From NCBI RefSeq assembly GCF_937616625.2, contig NC_065571.1, forward strand, positions 21,712,201-21,776,200: a stretch of 64,000 bases of DNA. The letters are read 5' to 3'. The notes beneath the pieces were generated by a model. That model searched no databases, had not been told where the DNA came from, and was given only the letters and a program-made list of their open reading frames with translations. How positions within the stretch are numbered: the stretch's first letter is position 1; each line of letters starts with the position of its first letter. This DNA is from Mercurialis annua (taxonomy: Eukaryota; Streptophyta; Magnoliopsida; Malpighiales; Euphorbiaceae). Shown here piece by piece: positions 59,441 to 64,000 of the stretch. The position numbers and the translations under genes were made by a program.

Positions 59441-60076
59441 GATGCGTTGAGTCGCAAGTCTTCGAGCAGTTTGGCCCATATTTCTGAGGTTGGGCGGAGA
59501 CCCATGGTTTGTGAGTCGCATAGTTTGTTAGCTTCGGTATACGGATTTCAGGTTTCACAGAGAGGTTGTTTGTTGGCACAGTTGCAGGTGCAACCGGTTT
59601 TGATTGATAGGATCAAAGCTTCACAAGCTGAGGATCCACAATTGAAACGGATTATGGATGAGATCCATTTGGATGGGAATTTTGAGTTTGTTCTGGCGGA
59701 TGGAGTTCTCAGGTACGGTTCTCAACTGTGTGTTCCGGATTCGAATGATTTGAGACACCAGATTCTGGAGGAAGCGTACAAGTCAGCTTATAGTGTTCAT
59801 ATGGGATCTACCAAGATGTATCATGATCTCAAGGGTACGTACTGGTGGAGCGGAATGAAAAAGGATGTTGCAGAGTTTGTGTGTAAGTGTTTGACTTGCC
59901 AGTAGGTAAAGTTAGAACATCAAAGACCATTTGGATATCTGCAACCGCTACCTATTCCAGAGTGGAAATGGGAGCGGATCGCTATGGATCTTGTGGTTGG
60001 TTTGCCACGTACCCGACAGAGGTATGATTCGATTTGGGTGATAGTTGACCGTTTGACCAAGTCAGCTCACTTCTTA
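59395..60076 (+). pseudogene. Integrase of element H, truncated
   Basis: After [20 protein letters not shown] (end of RNase H/linker) the zinc-binding region follows: EEAYKSAYSVHMGSTKMYHDL (the first His of the HHCC motif is replaced by Tyr), YWWSGMKKDVAEFV and CKCLTCQ. A TAG stop interrupts at 59903. The catalytic core begins with WERIAMDLVVGLPRT, carrying the first Asp of D,D-35-E, and runs to VDRLTKSAHFL. Homology stops near 60076. The second Asp, the Glu, the C-terminal domain and any chromodomain are absent, so clade assignment from a chromodomain is not possible. Confidence 0.92.
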
Positions 60077-60082
60077 CGTTCT

Positions 60083-62797
60083 TGATTACTTGCGTCTTAT
60101 CGTACTCTTACTGACACCTTGACTGTCAGTGAAACCGATCCTATGTGGAAATCACTTTTATTCCTTTCCGTTTCTATGTGTCCGCGACTACATAGAGTTC
60201 CATTTATTTAATCTCCTTGTCCGTTCTCCACGTAATTTCTCTTTTCCTTACCTCGATCTCTCTTATGGAGTTCCTTGCGACATACACAGGCTATTCACAC
60301 TTTCTTAATGCTTATCATCTTGAATGATTTCTTAATATCCTTAATCCCTTCTTAATTCTCATCGAATGTATATCTTATACCTTTAGCATACCTTACTTTC
60401 ATATCTTAATTTCTCGTTCGATTTATCTTATATTACTTTCTTTCGTAAGGCTCAATTCCAATATTGAGTCTCTGCTTTACATTCTATCACTTATTTCAAC
60501 ATACTAAACTTTAATCGTATATCTGACATGTTCGATGTCACATACCATCTCTTAACCGTTCATATATTATATCTACATCTTCTCATTAGGGTTACTATTA
60601 ACCTTTTAGATCAATCACACTATTCACTTTACTCCTTATTAGTCAAACTCGAACTTAGTATTCCGTGCTTCGCGTACATCTATCATACTTATATTTATTC
60701 TACTCTTTCATTTGCTTTATAATCACAACCTGTGGTGGAGATTCTAACTTCTAGTTCACTTATTACAACACTTGTCGTCCATCTCTTGATCTTTCTTATC
60801 GTGTACCTCCAACTATTCATTCTCATACAGGGTTGGTGTTGGCTATACTTAGCAAGCCAAATCTTACACTTCAAACTATTCAATCTCATGTAACTCTGAC
60901 GTTAACTGTACCTAGTTAATTACATTCTATGCTCTGTCTTTTGTATTCTCGTCATACGCCCTCTTGGCTCATCATTCTTATCCATATATATCTTCCATTG
61001 ATACTCCTATTAAACTAATCCAAGCCCTTAATTCAACGATCGCAGCGATTAATACTTAGGTAATCGTCTTATAAACGTCATATCCCTATATTAGCTTGCT
61101 CCAACGGCTTAATTCAAAGTCATCACAGTTTTACTAAACCTTCATAGGTATCTCTTTTTTCACGCTAATATTGTCTTTATATCCATTGTCTTAATTGGCA
61201 CACAATTCCTTATATCAGTTGCTTTTTCGGCTAACTGATTCATAATGACGTTGGGCTACGGCGGCACTTCCGATGCCTGTATGTTCCCACTTTACTTTGC
61301 TAAGTTTCCGCTATCCTTTATCTTGTCTCTGGCCGTCACTGGCCAATTGGAGTAAATTGCATTGGCTTTGGTTACCTCGATCTTCTTCTCGCGCCTCATA
61401 TACTTGCTGTGCAACAGCGCGCGTTCGCGCAGTTCTTTATTCATAGTATGGCGAATACATAAAGGAATCCTGATGAATTCCTTAAAATATAACATCTACT
61501 AGTCATCGCAACTGACCGCTGTCCACGTAAGTTGGACTTTAGGAACGTCTCCTTCCCTTAGGCTTTCTAGAGTCAGGTATCTTATTGCAAGTCTTCTGAG
61601 TGCTCTGACTCATTGTAGACTTAGCAAGTTATCAAAACATATACTCGCGTTGTATATGTTATACGTATATTACTATCGTAGCTATAGCATCTATATTGAC
61701 CGAATTCAAGAAAACCAGTGTTCCCTAGATTTTCTTGATTACGTATCATAACTTAAGTCTTGTGAGCATTCCTCTCACACAGACTTAATCAAACATCAAG
61801 AGTATTAAAACATAACATACATGTCATACGTTAATCAGATATGTTTTACTATCCGAACACATATCTACTATCCTAGTCGTATACTAGTCTGTCTAATCAA
61901 GGCTAAGTTCATTAGCTTGAGGCACAAATCCTATGTTCTCACAACTATACGTATTCATTCGCCCCATAGCCTAGATCACAGCTTGCTCGCGAGCACTTTA
62001 ATTCCGTCACAGAGTTCTGGTCTAGGTATACTCACATTAAAAACAAAACTTCTTGAAAAACTCTTTCAAATAAAACGACTCATTTGAAAATTCCATTTAA
62101 ATCTTAGAAAAATTGTGCACTAGGGTGATGACGTCTCTCATCCCCCAAAGAGTTGCCACATCTCACCGCTTCATCTGAACATAATGCATGTGATGCATGT
62201 CCTATTAATGCATGTATTGATGTATGTAGTGATGCATTTCTATCAATGTCGTGGCAATTATCAATGACTATTACGGGTCTAGGCACAATTATGCTTTTAG
62301 AATCGTTAAACAAATAACTTTAACAAGATATAAACTTTATGTTTTGTGAGTTCTCTAGACCTTAAAACTCTGTCTCCGGCAAGTTTCTCCCACTTCCATA
62401 ACTTTGCATTTCTTCTTCACACTCTTTCTAAAAATTCGATCGATCGAATCCTATAGCATCTATCACGTTATCTGATGCTAAGCACACATATATATGACAT
62501 CAAATCGAAATCATATCAATTATATTCTATTCATAGGAGGCAATACCTCTCCTAAAAGCTTCATCTCAAAAAACATATCATGTATGCCTGTCTCATCGAA
62601 ACAACATATACGTATATACCTCGTATATACGTGTCACAAGAAACAAATAAGCATTTCACAAATCAATCTGTCATACCGATCACAAAGCAAATCACACTAA
62701 CAACTTGGATCAGACAAACCTCAACTCTAAAGCTGCAGTAGTTCCTAGGTTACTTAACTGACAAACGCATCATAGCAGAGGTGACTGGACCAACTGC
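60083..62797 (-). mobile_element. Non-coding interior of element I (LARD-like, family 2)
   Basis: Reverse-strand interior between the break in H and the LTR of I. On the minus strand it is purine-rich, like the 3' half of F. From the LTR inward: leader with ACTACTGCAGCT (complement of 62731-62742), the structured domain only about 520 bp from the LTR (so gag is absent), GCTCGCGAGC near 61990 shared with E, then about 2 kb with no coding signal. The ORFs here are short and show no recognisable motif. The left limit is where integrase homology ends; no 3' LTR is present. Confidence 0.7.
62111..62290 (-). ncRNA. Conserved structured domain, copy in I
   Basis: Minus-strand sense: AATTGTGCCTAG (complement of 62279-62290) pairs with CTAG-t-GCACAATT (complement of 62111-62123), 12 bp with one bulged T. 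The hairpin GATGA-gagacg-TCATC is the complement of 62127-62142, preceded by GCAACTCTTTGGG. The CTAG/CTAG pair replaces the CCAG/CTGG pair of E and G. Confidence 0.6.
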
Positions 62798-62809
62798 TCT
62801 GATACCACA
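62798..62809 (-). promoter_or_regulatory. Primer-binding site of element I
   Basis: GCTCTGATACCA on the + strand, complementary to TGGTATCAGAGC, four bases from the LTR end at 62814. Confidence 0.88.
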
Positions 62810-62813
62810 ATTG

Positions 62814-64000
62814 TCACGACCCAATTTATTGAGCCGAGACCGGCGCTAGGGAATGGGAGTGGTAGCTCCGAAACCCGTAGCAAGCCTAAAACCACTAATA
62901 ATTTTTTGCATTTAAAACATAATATTATATATAACACATTTTTAGGAAACTCTTTTAAATAATACTATTATAAATATAGAAATATTATATTAAAGTTTAC
63001 ATTAAGAATTAACCATTTAAAATCAAATCATAGGTTTTCTATTGACGCCTACTGACTACTGCAGCTCTAGGAATTCATACTTATGCAAGTCCAACGACTT
63101 CTGGCACAATGGAGATGGTTTGTGTTATCCGACTCCGGCTACCTGAAAACATTAGAGTGAGGGGTCAGTATTTGGGAAAATACTGAGTGAGTATGCAACT
63201 TATTATCGGTATTACGAAAATATATATCGCATACTCAAACATATGTACAATTATTCCAATATAATATGAAAATAACATAATATTCGCAAATAGCAGATCC
63301 GACCGAAATCCTAATCTTAAACTCTTAATTTATCTTACTCTGAAAATTCAAATCAAACTGATCCAAATGGTCTGACCCGGGAGTGTTCACACTCAACCAC
63401 ATCAGCCGCGACCAATCTCTTAATCTCCAAGTGTGAGTCCAACTCACTGGTGGGTCCAACCCACTAGATACGGGGCTCAGGATACACCGTAACCGAGTTC
63501 TCACGCGTAACACATTTATATCATATGCGCATCTCATAATCTCATAGACAATCTAGACACGCTAGACTGACTCAAATACTGGTGATCACACAGCCTATTG
63601 ACACCCAATAGGTAGTTGATTTCTTCGGATCGCACACTAGATATTTATATTCAAAACAATGAATATAACAGCATTCATATAATCAAATTCACCGAACATA
63701 ACATCTTATACGAGCAAATCATGTAAATGCGATGGATTAATAATAATATTCATAATATATGAGAATAACATTAATAATAATAATACGCGAAAGTAAATTG
63801 CCACTCAGAGTGACCGCTATCCAAAACTGCATTATCGCCACCCGAATACGTAAGCTCCGTGCATCGTTTGATCTCGTAGCTACTCTAGCTCGACGGCCTG
63901 GTAGCTTAACGATACGTCCAGTTCCTATTCAAATCATATGTACGTTTGATCATAAACATAGACTTAATCTCAAAACCCTAAGTTATAAACTTAGGTTAAT
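62814..64000 (-). repeat. 5' LTR of element I, partial (runs off the window)
   Basis: Starts TGTCACGACCC (the LTR 3' end, inverted). It resembles F: terminal hairpin GGAG-ctacca-CTCC (62860s); sense TGACCCCTCACTC...TTTTCAG acceptor-like site near 63145-63175; ACTACTGCAGCT at 63055-63066; hairpins GTGAGT-cca-ACTCAC (63433-63447) and GTGGGT-cca-ACCCAC (63450-63464); and CCTATTG/CAATAGG (63594-63612). It continues past the window edge. Confidence 0.9.

Overview
The window is gene-poor repetitive DNA from a flowering-plant nuclear genome, probably pericentromeric or otherwise heterochromatic; the species cannot be named from the sequence. The evidence is an A+T-rich tandem satellite with long-LTR Ty3/gypsy retrotransposons nested in it. 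Their LTRs begin TGTAATAYCCC and end GTGACA, their primer-binding sites match plant initiator tRNA-Met (TGGTATCAGAGC), and a GAGGACGAATTTTT-type block precedes the polypurine tract. This fits the Tekay/Del chromovirus lineage (inference). There is no intact host gene, no rRNA or tRNA gene and no CRISPR array.

Layout. Satellite (60/90-bp units) fills 1-2271, 5243-15245 and 52432-52824. Solo LTR 'A' (2272-5242, perfect TSD GTTTG) interrupts it. From 15246 to 52431 a large stack sits in the array. The 5' LTR of element 'B' (+) is fused to a truncated element 'G' (-, 19182-52431). Inside G's 3' LTR lies solo LTR 'D' (-, 19401-42342, TSD ATTTT). D carries a small hAT element (21369-22260, TSD ATCCTAAC) and the complete element 'E' (+, 22544-42150). 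E's 3' LTR is in turn split by 'F' (+, 31252-40469, TSD TGTTT). The order of insertion is therefore satellite, G, D, E, F. After the last bit of satellite come 'H' (+, 52825 to about 60076), a decayed gag-pol element cut off inside integrase, and the 5' part of 'I' (-, about 60083 to beyond 64000).

Two related LTR families are present: family 1 (A, D, E, G, H) and family 2 (B, F, I). Only H still shows pol, with many stops. F keeps only a shortened gag (TR-GAG-like). E, G and I have non-coding interiors (LARD-like). The non-coding elements would depend on proteins from relatives like H.

The most interesting material is non-coding. (i) A 165-200-nt domain, closed by a 12-bp stem whose base pairs change in a compensatory way, occurs in E, F, G and I. 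(ii) A short hairpin and tandem hairpin arrays with covarying stems lie in the LTR. (iii) A 6-12-nt complementarity between U5 and the leader flanks the primer-binding site. (iv) Each LTR has its own palindrome cluster, with unrelated sequences in the same zone. (v) Splice donor, branch-point and acceptor signals recur. Together these suggest a structured, possibly spliced leader shared by autonomous and non-autonomous elements. This is an inference from reading the sequence and has not been computed.
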